Positions 35,242 through 46,251 of a stretch of DNA of 64,000 nucleotides are shown here, one piece after another. Within the stretch, counting starts at the first letter, position 1; the number at the start of each line of letters is the position of its first letter. The position numbers and the translations under genes were made by a program. Under the pieces are notes generated by a model. It ran no database searches, was not told where the DNA came from, and was given only the letters and a program-made list of their open reading frames with translations. Origin of the DNA: Alectoria sarmentosa (lineage: Eukaryota; Ascomycota; Lecanoromycetes; Lecanorales; Parmeliaceae); contig WOGZ01000125.1 in assembly GCA_009733775.1 (NCBI GenBank), positions 27,640-91,639 of the forward strand. Direction: 5' to 3'.

Positions 35242-36165
35242 ATGCCTCTGCTTCGCTTGTTTGTGAAGACTTCCGAAGGTGAAAACATTCCTGTGGATGC
35301 ATCTGATACAGACCGCATTCAGGACGTGAAGGATCATTTGCACACCCAAGGTACCGGTTCGGCGCTCGTGCTTGCGCTTCTGCAAACTAACAGCCCCAAA
35401 GAAAGCATACTCCAAGAGGAACAGATTCTGCTCTTTGCGGGCAAGATGCTCTCCAATGAGCAACTGTTGACCGAGATCCCAATACCCAGCAACTCGACTC
35501 TGACGTTGTTTGTGCGGCCCTCGACGGTGACGGTGCAGAGCATCGATACGCTATCTCTCGCCATCACTGTGAGAATTTCCCGTCCATTGGTTGTAGTGCG
35601 TTTACATCTTATTTCCAAAGGTCCCCCAAGATTTCAATCACGGAAAGAACATCAAATTACGGCTGTCAACGCGGGATCTCGTGTATCACGTAAAGAATAG
35701 AATATCCAAATCAACAGGGATCTCAATCAAACACCTCAGGCTTTGCTGGCAACAGAACTCAATGCACAACGGCCGCCGGCTGTCCCACTATTTCCTTCCG
35801 CAGACCACCAACCACATAACTCTGCAATACCTCGGGAAGCCCCGTGCCGCTTTAGACGCCGATGACGGCCATGTGAACGTCTTTGTTAGAACTGTAACCG
35901 GGTATGCTAAAACAGGAAGCGCTAGGGTCCAGACTAACACATTTGCAGAAAGACGCTGAACATGTTGGTATTTACCGAGGGCACAGTGCAAGACTTTAAA
36001 GCGGAAATAGAGGAGCGGGAAGGTATCCCCTTCAACCAGCTACGATTGATTCATGCGGGAAAACAACTCGAAGACGGCCGCACGCTGGCGGATTATCAAG
36101 TCGGACGCAATAGTACCGTTCACATGGTTCTGCGGCTGCTCGGTGGATTATGCTCCTTGCTTTGA
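35242..36165 (+). CDS. diverged protein with three tandem ubiquitin-like domains
   Basis: Three exons (35242-35568, 35621-35901, 35949-36165) give 274 residues. Domain 1 opens MPLLRLFVKTSEGENI and has a loop insertion before ILLFAGKML. Domain 2 runs from DFNHGKNIKLRLSTRD to ITLQYLGKP and is strongly diverged. Domain 3 aligns to ubiquitin over all 76 positions without gaps: VFVRTVTGKTL, EGIPF, LRLIHAGKQLEDGRTLADY, STVHMVLRLLGG. It keeps Ile44, His68, Val70, Lys11, Lys27 and Lys48, but positions 6, 33 and 63 are Arg and 29 is Glu. Only domain 3 has a Gly-Gly, followed by LCSLL, so a protease would need to expose it for conjugation. Whether it is conjugated or acts as a scaffold is unknown. A decaying polyubiquitin copy is an alternative, but splice sites and frame are intact. 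Confidence 0.82.
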
Positions 36166-37604
36166 CCATTGTATGTGACATGGTTCAGTCCGTTACTGGA
36201 ACCATGCAGGTATATGAGGCGTACCATCCTACACCCTAACATTGACGATTTTCATCTCAGCATACTAGTGGAAATGTGGGATTTTATTCTTACGCGGTCT
36301 CTTTGCCGCGGTACTAAGCTTAGCACGGCACTTGAGGCGTCAGACATTAGACGCAGAACATAGAAAACTCGAAAAGGCCTTGGTACAAAGTTTTTGGAAA
36401 GCCTTAAGCGAGCGTCAAGGAAGGAAAGTGCGAGTATTGATTGTGGCAAATGAGGCTGTTCTTGGACGAAATCCTCGAGCCGTGGGATATGATACGCTAG
36501 CTGATGGATGCAGAGTGTAGCATTTCAACGATGTCGCTGGTCTCATTCGAGTCGTGGGGATTGGACATCTCGATCTTTAGCTTGAGTCTCGATCTATGGG
36601 CAGGGCATTTAACAAGGTGGTCTGAATTGCAATTTGAGGAAGATGTGACGAAGAAACAGCGTGGTGAAAAGAAAAACACTAGCTTGATATAAGAGTCCCG
36701 CCTTGAGTATATTAGAAGCTAACCCGATCTGAGAGGGTTGACGCCGAACAAACATGAGGGTATACACGGAATAGACAGAGGGTATGCGTCTAGGGGCTCC
36801 CTTTCAAAACGTTGATAATAATTTGATATTTGATAATAATAGAGGTTTGAAGGAATGAGGTTTTAGAAATAGGGTTTCTTATACGTCGTGAGATATGAAA
36901 AAGAGTGGATTTTCTGGATGTTGACAAGATGTTTGTTTATTGGTCAAGCATATCTAGGGTACTTGTACGAAGGTGGGCACCAAGAGTCCTGCACATGCCA
37001 AGAAAAGGGTTTACATATCGGATAAGCCCCTGTCTGGAGGTTGCCTGGACAATGCGCTTAGGAAATGCGTCGGAACTGTCCCTGATCTTACCCCATCGTG
37101 GACTCAAGCCCCCTATTGGACCCAAAGACGCCCCTGCGCTCAGTCTATGCGCTCCCAGGAAATACTTCTAGGGCCTTCAATTATTGGGCTACCTTCCGAA
37201 ATTAGGGTTAGGGCTTATACTAGCGTGGTGCAGGACTTTTGGTGCCCACCCCCGTACTATGGGGGTAGTACGTATTTTAGTTCTCGGCTGCGTACCCGCA
37301 AATCTTGGCGCTGGAATAACCAATTTCAATGTCACCTCATCATCTCATATCTAAATATCTAGCTCTTTTGAGAACAACTTTTGTATGACGCGATTTGCAG
37401 AAAACACCAAAGGCTCAAAGTTCGTCACCAAATTTTCCTCATTTGAGCTCTCGTTGTGGAGCTGTGTCGGAGGCCCGCGATTCTCACGTCGCCGGGAACT
37501 AAATACTACCCCGATAGTATCATCACGTATAATCATCAGCCATATCATACATTTCGTTGCGACCCATTCCCCTGAGCCACTCGAATGCTTCTGTCCCACC
37601 TTCA
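36166..37604. other. intergenic region with telomere-like and palindromic motifs
   Basis: 1.4 kb between the ubiquitin-like gene (+) and the NLR 3' end (-). It contains two TTAGGG units at 37202-37213 and an inverted repeat CGTACTA/TAGTACG at 37253-37272. Short frames here show no domain. Confidence 0.45.
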
Positions 37605-40600
37605 TTAAAAAGTAGGATCAGATCTTCCTCTCCCCAGCGTCGACTTCATGGACGGCCTGGGAACAATCGTGTCACCCTTCCAGCTAATCTTTTCTTCAAA
37701 GTCTAGACCTCCGGCGAATATGATTACCTCGGTCCTATAGACGACGACGATACTGCCCTTGGACGAAACGTGCATAATCAGTGAGCTCGAGCTGTTCTGG
37801 TACCGGAAGGGTATGAAGAAGTGACGGGTGTAGTGGATCTCTTCCCTCGGGCTGGTGAATTTCAATGAGCAGATCCACCCTTGGTGGGTGAGGAAGATGA
37901 GAGAGTCTTCGTATACGCCAATGACGAATTTGATGTCTTTGGCGAGTTGATCGTAGGTGGCGTTGGCAGGCACCTTTTGGAAAATCGCTTCCTGTGTGCT
38001 CTCCTTGGTATTTGGCTCGTGAGTGTCTCTGGAAACGGCATGCATTTCGTGCATGTTCCAGACTCGCAAGATGGGAGATAGGAGTCCAGGTCGAGAACCT
38101 GCAAGCAAAATACATAAATGCGAAGCGTTGGATGAGGATGTGACTGCTACTACTGGTGTAGTACCTACTTCTGCAAGACACAAGTCCATCGTGGGTCCGA
38201 GATGACTTGCTTCGAAGAGGTCCCAATTAAACAGAGTGGCTGTGCCATTGAAGAAGTAGACCAGCGGCATTAACAGCTTGGATGTTTGTGTCCAACGCCA
38301 ATGTGCTCGATCGTTTGATCTTGGGACCTCACCAATAGTGTGAGCTGTCTCAATTTCCCATACCTCGTCTTTGTGCGACATACTCACCAAGATTTTCGTG
38401 TCATCTGCGCTGACTAGAATCTGCTCTACCACGTCGATGGCTTTCCTGTCCATCACGAATGCAAATTCCGTCACTCGTGGACCTCGTAGGATTTCTAGTC
38501 TGCGAGCGACGATCCTACCAGATCTGTCGACACTGACAAGGATTTTCCCGGAATGACTGAGATGCAGGAACATGACAGCAATATTCTTTGCATAACTTGC
38601 CAATTCTTGTACCAGATTACCCGTCAGAGCGGAGTACGCAGCTACCGAGCCATCTTCGCGACCACAAAAGATGACGTCAAAGCCGTAAGGAGCAGCCATA
38701 GCGGTGATTGCTCTATCGTCATCATATGTCTTCGTATTGACAGTAGGAGGTGCAGCAATCGATGCATCATCACTATGTCCTATGCTTGATTCGTCATTCA
38801 TCTCAGCCCGACGTACAAGAACTGGCGGCTCCCAGATGTTGCAGTGATCACCTCTCACATCGAAGAATCGAAGACCATCGTTGGTGAAAGCAAAATTTCT
38901 GATCCCTAACTCATAGGAGTTGATGTTGTACAGTGTCTTGAGAGTCTCAAAGTCGTACAAAGTAATCTTGCCATTGCCATCACCACTGACCAAAATGGTG
39001 CCGTCTCTACTACCTTGCATTACTGCAGTGTCTGCGTTGACACTGGCGCGTCTCCGTTGGGTCCATGGATCGAACGCCACGATCTCTCCGTCGTCGTACG
39101 CCACGGCTACGATCTGGACTTCTGCTTTCGGGTTGAAGATGAGAGCAAGACAGAGAGGTCCTGGATATACATTGGTGTCTTTGTTATACTGACCGACGTA
39201 TGAGCAATCTTCGAGGTCCCAGAGGACAACTGGTCGTTGTCGATATACGACTGCAAGGAGATTGAGCCCTGGAGAGAAGGCTGCATGTGTAGGAGCTCTG
39301 GCATGCCGATGTTCTCTTCCGGTCGACTCATCAATGTCGGAGAATTGGAAGCTGTTGACCAGCTCTCCAGTACCCGAATCCCAAAACAATAGCGAATTGG
39401 ATCTTGTTGCACCCATGAGAAGACTGTTGTCTTCGTTGAAAGACATGGTCAACAGAGGATCATTGAGCTTGACTTCCCATGTTAAGACCATTGTTGTACA
39501 GTTCCATAAGCTAATTTTCTTCCGGCTTGCTGTTGCCAAATATTGATCTGTGGTCGAGAATGCAACAAAGCGAACTTGATCTCGATGATTGAATATATGC
39601 TTTTCTTGCATTGTAGAAGTGTCGTAAATATGGGTTGTCCCATCAGAGAAGCCGACTGCAAACGCGATGTTCCCACAAGTAACCGAGAGTGCCTGTTGTC
39701 CAGGATTGACAATGCATGAGATTCGATCGTCCCACTCGTTCTCAGACAGCCCCAAGACCCGCATCGGCCTTGGATAATCCGCGAAGGAGCGGTGTATAAT
39801 GGAAGTAGATGGACATACTGGCGGAAGCAGAAAATGGATTGCTCCTGGATTCGTCATCAATGGCTTGCCAAAAGAGGCTACAAGACGGCTAAGATCCGCA
39901 GCCCATGCTGTGACATCTTGTATTGCCTGCCCAATCGGTGCTTGATACTTTGCGCGCCTGTCCAAATAAGTCTTCAAGTTTTTGGCAGCTTGTACAATTG
40001 GTGTCAGGTCCTTGGTGGTCGCAACAATCTCAATCCAGGTCAAGGAGTTCAAGGAGAGGAAGGCTTGGATATCGCTGAGGATCGTCGCATCGTCGGAGTG
40101 TGACCTAGCAACGTGGTCGGAGAAGTGTTGCACTGCGTACTCTGCAAAAGCCGAACGCTTGACCATGCGGGAACTGTTGGTGCCACGACGGTACCTTGCC
40201 ACTTTGAGCTCTGACCCGCGGAGATAGTCTAAACAGACTCGGGCGATACTCAGATGATCACGAGACCGAACGATGGCAAAGGCGTTGGTGGCTAGGCCAT
40301 GAGTGTGATCACGGGTGAGAAATGATCGCACAGTCTGGTGAGCCAGTTGAGCTTTGTTGTCACCGTCAACATATACAAGATTTCCCGTGATTGAGCCGAG
40401 ACTCAATTCTAGACGAGGTAGGGTGGCATTAATATCAAGCTTCAAGGCTCCTTTGAGCTCGTCGATTGTCAGAGGTCGACTTGAGCAAACAGTCCATTTC
40501 AGTATTGCTTTTGCTATATCCCTATTCCGGGGATTGTTCATCAATGCCTCAAGGATGCGGGAGTACAGCCCATCCATGCCATTCGGGACTGAGTCCAAAA

Positions 40601-42356
40601 CTTCATATGCTTGTTGGACGCTGAATGTGTCCGCCAACTCTTGTAAAACGAGATATGTCCACAGGAAGTTGCCATTTGACCGATTCAAGATCCGGGTGAG
40701 CAGCCGATCTCTTTCAATCTCGTCCTCTGCAGGCAAGAACTCTGCGTTGGCTTGAAGGTATAAACGAATGTCCTCGAGTAACTCCCTGATGGAGATTGTC
40801 TCAGCGATTCGATCCAATTTTTCTTGGGTGAAAAGTCTGTCAATAGCCAGTACGGGCCGGCTGGTGATGAAGATTCGTAGGGGATGCTGTCTCTCTACCT
40901 TTGACAGTAAGGGAAACAAAGCATGATAATTCGAGCACTCATCGAGAGCATCAAGAATCCAATAGCATGGTTGCCGCCATTCGAGCCGTAATATTCGTGC
41001 TGCAAAAATGTTTCTCCAGACAGAGCCTTCGTCCGCTTTGTCCACAAAATGGCCCTGCTCTGCCATGGCCAATAATTCTTGTCGCACATCTAGATTCACC
41101 CGTGCCATCTGCCAGGCAAGGGAGCGCAAAAGGACGGCGATAGACGATTTGGTGCTGTCTCCGTGTTTAAAGAAGAAGAATGCACAGTCGCCGTTAGTCT
41201 CTTCGATGAGCTTTATCACATGACCTGCGATTGTAGATTTGCCAGTCGCTGGTTCTCCATCAAGCCAAAAGAATCGTGGCGAAGTTGGTAGTCCTACCCA
41301 TTTTTGGAAAGATTCTTTGTCTGTGAGCCACTTGCAAGAGCCCTCCGTCTGTCTTTGGTTTACTCTTGCGAGCTCAGAATCAGGGCGTTCTGCGACTCCG
41401 AGATATTGAGACAAGATCTGCATTTGTGAAAGGTGCTCAGTCCGTCTGTTTGACAGCCACGTTTTCTCAATCGACTCGATACTTGCCACGAAGGCATTGC
41501 GCAAGCTGCAGTAGTTACTGTCCAGGCGAGTGTCAAATTTACAAACGTGGCGATGGTCTGCATTCAACAATTGTACCCGTTCTCCTGGCAGTCCAATCAC
41601 CGCAGACTCCCTGTCCACGATCAAGCCTATGCTGGTGCTGACAGTTTCGAAGAACGACCATAGTTGCACTCCTTGATAGGCGTTGCGAAATTCGTCGTTG
41701 ATGAGCTGTGTACTCATTGATCCAGGCGCCAGGTCTCCAACATAGGCTTTGTTGCTGATGACGGTGAGGAGCTTTTGTAGAAGCTGGGCACTGTCCGCAC
41801 CTCTATGTGGTGTCGCCAGAAAGAACATACTATGGAATCTTCCCACGAGCTTTTGGCAATGAGGATCTTGTCGCGCTAGTAAGAGTGTTTTCTTGATAAC
41901 AATCCCTCCCATGGAATGTCCCACTAGGACAATCGCAGTGTTCTCGTCACGCCCAGACAGATCCGGTGAATTCAATATCTCCCCCAGAAGCGCCTGCCCG
42001 AAGTCATGCACCGTCAAACTGCTACCTTTCCTCTCCCCCCAATCTGAATTGTATCCAAAGGAATGTATCCGGACATTCTTGAACCTCGGCTCCAAAGGTA
42101 GCCATTGTTGTGGCCAATAGTGATTTATATCCTCTGTCTTGCTCCATGTTTTGCGAGATCCGCCGCGCAGACCGTGTACGAAGACGAAATCGATGAGGGG
42201 CTCGGAGGGCGCATACAGCAGGTTCAGACCAAGAGGGCCGCGTACCTCATCAACGTGCTCCGATTGTCGACGACCGAGGCTCAGGCCAGGGAAGGATCTG
42301 TCCAGGAACGACGTGGCCGTTGTAGATTTACGCCGCAATGGGTGTGTTGAAGCCAT
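37605..42356 (-). CDS. NLR-like STAND protein: SesB-type alpha/beta-hydrolase, NACHT, WD40
   Basis: Fungal NLR, 1583 residues, no intron. The effector domain (about 45-300) is a SesB/DUF676-like serine esterase: FVFVHGLRGG, the nucleophile elbow LVGHSMGG with Ser148, FFLATPHRGAD and a late His in NADHRHVCKFD. The NTPase has Walker A GEPATGKST at 367-375 and Walker B CYWILDALDECSN, followed by an Arg/His-rich sensor region (RIFITSRP). The C-terminal 700 residues are WD40-like: SVTCGNIAFAVGFSDGTTHIYD, VRFVAFSTTDQYLATAS, LLFWDSGTGELV and further diverged blades. Fungal proteins of this layout control heterokaryon incompatibility and regulated cell death. The WD repeats are diverged, not near-identical as in fast-evolving HET receptors. 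In-frame ATG at 42356; the upstream extension starts only with GTG. Lack of introns over 4.7 kb is unusual in this window. Confidence 0.92.
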   Translation of the reverse strand: MASTHPLRRKSTTATSFLDRSFPGLSLGRRQSEHVDEVRGPLGLNLLYAPSEPLIDFVFVHGLRGGSRKTWSKTEDINHYWPQQWLPLEPRFKNVRIHSFGYNSDWGERKGSSLTVHDFGQALLGEILNSPDLSGRDENTAIVLVGHSMGGIVIKKTLLLARQDPHCQKLVGRFHSMFFLATPHRGADSAQLLQKLLTVISNKAYVGDLAPGSMSTQLINDEFRNAYQGVQLWSFFETVSTSIGLIVDRESAVIGLPGERVQLLNADHRHVCKFDTRLDSNYCSLRNAFVASIESIEKTWLSNRRTEHLSQMQILSQYLGVAERPDSELARVNQRQTEGSCKWLTDKESFQKWVGLPTSPRFFWLDGEPATGKSTIAGHVIKLIEETNGDCAFFFFKHGDSTKSSIAVLLRSLAWQMARVNLDVRQELLAMAEQGHFVDKADEGSVWRNIFAARILRLEWRQPCYWILDALDECSNYHALFPLLSKVERQHPLRIFITSRPVLAIDRLFTQEKLDRIAETISIRELLEDIRLYLQANAEFLPAEDEIERDRLLTRILNRSNGNFLWTYLVLQELADTFSVQQAYEVLDSVPNGMDGLYSRILEALMNNPRNRDIAKAILKWTVCSSRPLTIDELKGALKLDINATLPRLELSLGSITGNLVYVDGDNKAQLAHQTVRSFLTRDHTHGLATNAFAIVRSRDHLSIARVCLDYLRGSELKVARYRRGTNSSRMVKRSAFAEYAVQHFSDHVARSHSDDATILSDIQAFLSLNSLTWIEIVATTKDLTPIVQAAKNLKTYLDRRAKYQAPIGQAIQDVTAWAADLSRLVASFGKPLMTNPGAIHFLLPPVCPSTSIIHRSFADYPRPMRVLGLSENEWDDRISCIVNPGQQALSVTCGNIAFAVGFSDGTTHIYDTSTMQEKHIFNHRDQVRFVAFSTTDQYLATASRKKISLWNCTTMVLTWEVKLNDPLLTMSFNEDNSLLMGATRSNSLLFWDSGTGELVNSFQFSDIDESTGREHRHARAPTHAAFSPGLNLLAVVYRQRPVVLWDLEDCSYVGQYNKDTNVYPGPLCLALIFNPKAEVQIVAVAYDDGEIVAFDPWTQRRRASVNADTAVMQGSRDGTILVSGDGNGKITLYDFETLKTLYNINSYELGIRNFAFTNDGLRFFDVRGDHCNIWEPPVLVRRAEMNDESSIGHSDDASIAAPPTVNTKTYDDDRAITAMAAPYGFDVIFCGREDGSVAAYSALTGNLVQELASYAKNIAVMFLHLSHSGKILVSVDRSGRIVARRLEILRGPRVTEFAFVMDRKAIDVVEQILVSADDTKILVSMSHKDEVWEIETAHTIGEVPRSNDRAHWRWTQTSKLLMPLVYFFNGTATLFNWDLFEASHLGPTMDLCLAEVGTTPVVAVTSSSNASHLCILLAGSRPGLLSPILRVWNMHEMHAVSRDTHEPNTKESTQEAIFQKVPANATYDQLAKDIKFVIGVYEDSLIFLTHQGWICSLKFTSPREEIHYTRHFFIPFRYQNSSSSLIMHVSSKGSIVVVYRTEVIIFAGGLDFEEKISWKGDTIVPRPSMKSTLGRGRSDPTF

Positions 42357-42693
42357 GGATCTGTCGTTGCCGCTGTTGAGTGGCACATTGCTGAAAGGTC
42401 ATTGAAGTACATTCGAGGCAGTCCCGTGACCTTTGGTAGTGGCCCCTCTCAACCTCGTCCGTGAAGTATTGAACGACGACGAGTCGTGGATGCGTACAGA
42501 GAGCGTTAAATAAATAACAGGACGGAAAGGATCTCCGGTACCCTGCGTCGATCTCACAGCACATGTTCGGCCTTATCGCAGCAAGCAAAGCCTTGGGCGC
42601 TTATCGAGATAACATACAACATAGAATCCCAAGGATCTCACCCAGTGAATCATTAGCGATTCAGACCAGAGGACCTTTTGTTCGCCAGCGAGA
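42357..42693. promoter_or_regulatory. 337-bp bidirectional promoter, NLR / fructosamine-kinase-family copy A
   Basis: The NLR and kinase start codons face away from each other across only 337 bp, so their promoters must overlap. No specific site was resolved. Confidence 0.5.
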
Positions 42694-44085
42694 ATGTCTG
42701 CCGCTGGGCCCGCGCTAAAGGAGTGGCCACCAGTCGACCTTATAGCAGGTCTCTCCTTGGAGACGACTGTAGAACCAGAAAGCGAGCTTGATGAGAAGGT
42801 TCGTTCTGGTAGGCTTTGCCCAAGCTTGGGGATCACGCTTTTCTCCACTGTGTATCTTTCACCGTTGCTAAGAGCCTTCGGCCGGGCCATTCCTTCTGAA
42901 CCTTCATCTAGTAGCTTTCAACTAATACTGGGTCATCATTTAGAGCTTCCGCCTGGAACAGAAGTCCTCGAAATAACACCTTCTGGAGCAAGTGCTTGGG
43001 TGCAGACTGTCCGTATTCGAACTCATCAAAAGGATGGGATAACCAAAAACTATTTCAAAAAGGTACAGCGCATGTTATACAATCGAGACACCTAGTTGAA
43101 TGACGATACCAGAGCCAAAGCGGCAGCGTGGGTCGGAGAATGATGCTTGGTACATTTGCGTCTGAAAAAGCGTTCTATGAGTATGCACCACAAAATATCC
43201 CTAAACCAATAGCATGGGGCAATTACAAGTCCAACGAGGAAATGTGGTTCTACCTCGCCGAATACCATGACATGGTCGACGAAGTCCCAGACCCTCAACA
43301 ATTTGTCTCCATAGTAGTCAATATCCATCAGAAGAGCATGGGGAAATCACCAACTGGCAAGTTTGGATTTGATGTACCAACTCACCTGGCCAACATTCCT
43401 AATGACAATGGTTGGGAAGAGACCTGGGAGAAATTCTTCACGAAGGCAATGAATAGAATGTTAGAGCTGGAGTAGCTGTCTCATGGCAAGGATGACGAAG
43501 AATTCGAAGAGCTGAAGGAGAAGCTGCTTACCAAAGTCATACCAAGGCTCTTAAGGCCACTTGAGTCTGGGGGACAAAGAGTGACTCCGTGCCTAGTTCA
43601 CTCGGATCTGTGGCCTGGAAATTGTATGCCCGACGCGGATACGGATGAAATCATGATCTTTGACTCATGCGCTTATTGGGGCCATAATGAATCAGATCTT
43701 GGAAGCTGGAGAGCACCGAGATACCGAATGGGAAAACCATTCCTGAAGGAGTATCAAAGACGTATGGGCGTGTCATACCCGGAAGAGGACTGGGATGACA
43801 GGAACGCATTATACGCGATGTGAGCATGGGGTCGAAGCTCGAGGTTGAAGCTCATGGTTTTTAAAGTCGGATCTGCTGACCGTCGTGGCACACAGGCGGT
43901 ATGATATTCTGGTCTCTACCTTGTTTCCGAACTCCAATAAGTTCCGCGACCTGTGAGTAGCTGCCTTGACGTCTTGAAGGACGCAACTGACGTGGGCTAG
44001 TGCGAAAGACGAGATGAGGCGCATGTCAGAGAAGTACCCAAATGGGTTTGATGACTTCAACGAGGTGGATCCACAGAACCAGTGA
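42694..44085 (+). pseudogene. fructosamine/ketosamine-3-kinase family gene, copy A, with one in-frame TAG
   Basis: Protein-repair kinase family that phosphorylates ketoamine-modified lysines. Four exons (42694-43062, 43113-43819, 43896-43952, 44001-44085) would read 406 codons including stops. Splicing restores YFKKSQSGSVGRRM, ALYAMRYDILVS and RDLAKDEMRR, all matching the intact paralogue at 56667-57742. Kinase motifs are present: PCLVHSDLWPGN (catalytic loop) and IFDSCAYWGHNESDLG (metal-binding Asp). A TAG at 43473-43475 lies where the paralogue has Glu, just before SHGKDD. It is the only lesion; everything downstream stays in frame. This is either a very young pseudogene, a sequencing error, or a readthrough stop (TAG followed by CTG). 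Without readthrough the product ends before the catalytic loop. Confidence 0.8.
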
Positions 44086-44567
44086 CGACCACTCAATTTG
44101 AAATTCCAAGTATATGTTGATTTATTCTAATATCAAAAATGTTTTAATAATTACGCTTTTCAAATGAAAGCTTTTAGATGTTTTATTATATAATTTACGA
44201 AAATTTGAAAAAATTCGGTCGACGTGAAAATAATACGTGAATTAGATCTTTACATACAGTATCAAAATCGATGTAATTCTGATATTCTTCGCCAAGAATT
44301 TCAAATTTATGTATGAAACCGTGACACTCAACGCGTAGCATCCTTCCGTAAAATCTTAAAAAACCAACATCAAGAAATTATAGGATTTTGCACACGATCA
44401 GATCACAAAGTCAGACATAAGAATGAATACTTCTCCCTATTTCTCAGTATCCGTATGTTGATTCATAAACGGTCGAGCAGGGAGCTTATCATGCAGACGA
44501 TCGAATCCTATCGCCAATTCAAACTGTGGAATTGCCTTGACTCCCATGCGGAGTTGTGAATTGCACA
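44086..44567. other. AT-rich intergenic region upstream of the MFS gene
   Basis: 480 bp, markedly AT-rich from 44100 to 44350 (TTTTAATAATTACG, ATTATATAATTTACG). It could be a small decayed repeat; no gene recognised. Confidence 0.4.
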
Positions 44568-46251
44568 ATGGACGATGAAGTCAAGACACCGCTTGAGCCG
44601 CCAGTCGAGGAATGTCTTGGTGCCTCTGTCGGTACTGAAGAAGGTGAGCGTGTTTCACAGGATGACAGTCGGCCATATTCCTGTTCTAGCCAACGACAGA
44701 AGACATGCATCTCTTCCATAGCCTCATTCTCGGCAATGTTCTCAGGGCTCTCGTCATTTATTTACTATCCATCGATCACGGCAATATCACGCTCTTTACA
44801 TGTTTCTGTTGAACTCGTCAACCTTACCATTACCTCCTATCAAGTCGTCTCTGGTATTGCACCATCGATCCTGGGCGACCTAGCAGATCAGATTGGACGT
44901 CGTCCTGTTTGCCTCATCGCGTTCACCCTCTACTTTTCAGCCAATGTGGGCCTTGCACTGCAGAACAGCTACACAGCCCTGGTCGTGTTGAGATGTCTCC
45001 AAAGTGCTGGTGCATCAAGTATGTCCCTGCGGTCTTTGATCCTGAGGCATTAGACTCAAATATATGTCCAGGCACTATTGCCATTGCATATGGTTTTATC
45101 GCGGACATCGCTCCACCAGCGGAGCGAGGCTCATACGTCGGCATTCTCCAGGGCTTGTGAGTACACCCGATGGTCACAGTCATGCTCGAGCTGTGGTGCT
45201 GATATTCCAACCTAGCACCAACTCTGCTCCAAGCCTGGGTCCGATCCTCGGTGGCGTTTTGACCGAGAACCTTTCATGGCATTGGATATTCTGGCTTCTG
45301 GCAATCATGTCCGGAACCAATCTCCTCGTCCTGGGTCTCATCATGCCCGAGACGTCCAGAAGGATAGTCAACGATGGAAGCATTCGCCCGTCCCATCTTA
45401 TCAACAGATCACTCTTTCCGAACCCGAAATCCTCTGCTTCCCATCGCAGTGATGCTGAAATGGCCCCAAAGCGAACGATTCGATTTCCAAACCCATTAAA
45501 CTGTCTGATCACCCTGTGGCAAAGAGCGTCATTCCTCGTGATTCTCGTTGGGGGCATCCAATACACTGTATACGGATGTCTCGCCGCCTCCTTTTCGACA
45601 CTCATGATTCGACTGTACTCCCTGAATTACTTGACGGGCGGTCTCATCTACCTTCCATGCGGAATTGGTGGAGTACTCGCAGCCTACACTACCGGCAAGC
45701 TACTCGACAGAGATTATATCCGCACAGCGAAACGCTACAACCTGCCTGTTGACAAGTCTACTGACGATCTCTCCAACTTCCCCATCGAACAAGCAAGACT
45801 TCTTTCAATCTTTCCATTACTCGCCATCAGTACCACCGCAACTGTTGGATTTGGATGGGCGCTCAATCAGCACACGTCTATCGCTGTCCCACTGACCCTG
45901 ACGTTCTTCAGCGGCGCCTCACAAGTGGCCATCTTCACGGTATGTGGCACGCTTCTGACGGATCTGAACCCACATCAGAGTGCCACTGTCCAGGCAGGTT
46001 ACAATTTAATCCGATGCGCACTGAGTGCCGGCGGTATAGCTGGTTTGCAAGCTCTGATCGATGCGGTTGGAGCCGGCTGGTGCTTTACAATTTACGCTAT
46101 CATTGGGGCACTTTGCATACCTATCTTCGTGTTGTTAAGGACTCACGGTATGCAATGGCGGACCGGATCTCGTTTTCCGCACGGCTGTGCAGCACGAAGA
46201 GAGGGTAGCTCGCAAGCTCCTCAAATTCGAGGCACGATTTCAGGGAAATAG
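44568..46251 (+). CDS. MFS transporter, DHA1/drug:H+ antiporter type
   Basis: Twelve-span major facilitator, probably a proton-driven exporter of drugs or organic acids. Three exons (44568-45018, 45072-45156, 45216-46251) give 523 residues. The loop 2-3 signature GDLADQIGRRPV and the antiporter motif in span 5, FTNSAPSLGPILGG (rebuilt by splicing), place it in the DHA1 group with Qdr-like exporters. Span 1-2 carries SGLSSFIYYPSITAIS, and span 4 TIAIAYGFIADIAPPAERGS. The central cytoplasmic loop is about 60 residues. The tail is basic. The ATG at 44568 is the first in frame. Next to it lie an interrupted kinase-family gene and a long gene-poor tract; substrate is unknown. Confidence 0.88.

Noticed and set aside
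35681..35959. Separate gene for the second ubiquitin-like segment
   Set aside because: Splicing of 35568 to 35621 and 35901 to 35949 joins all three segments in frame, so one gene is the better model.
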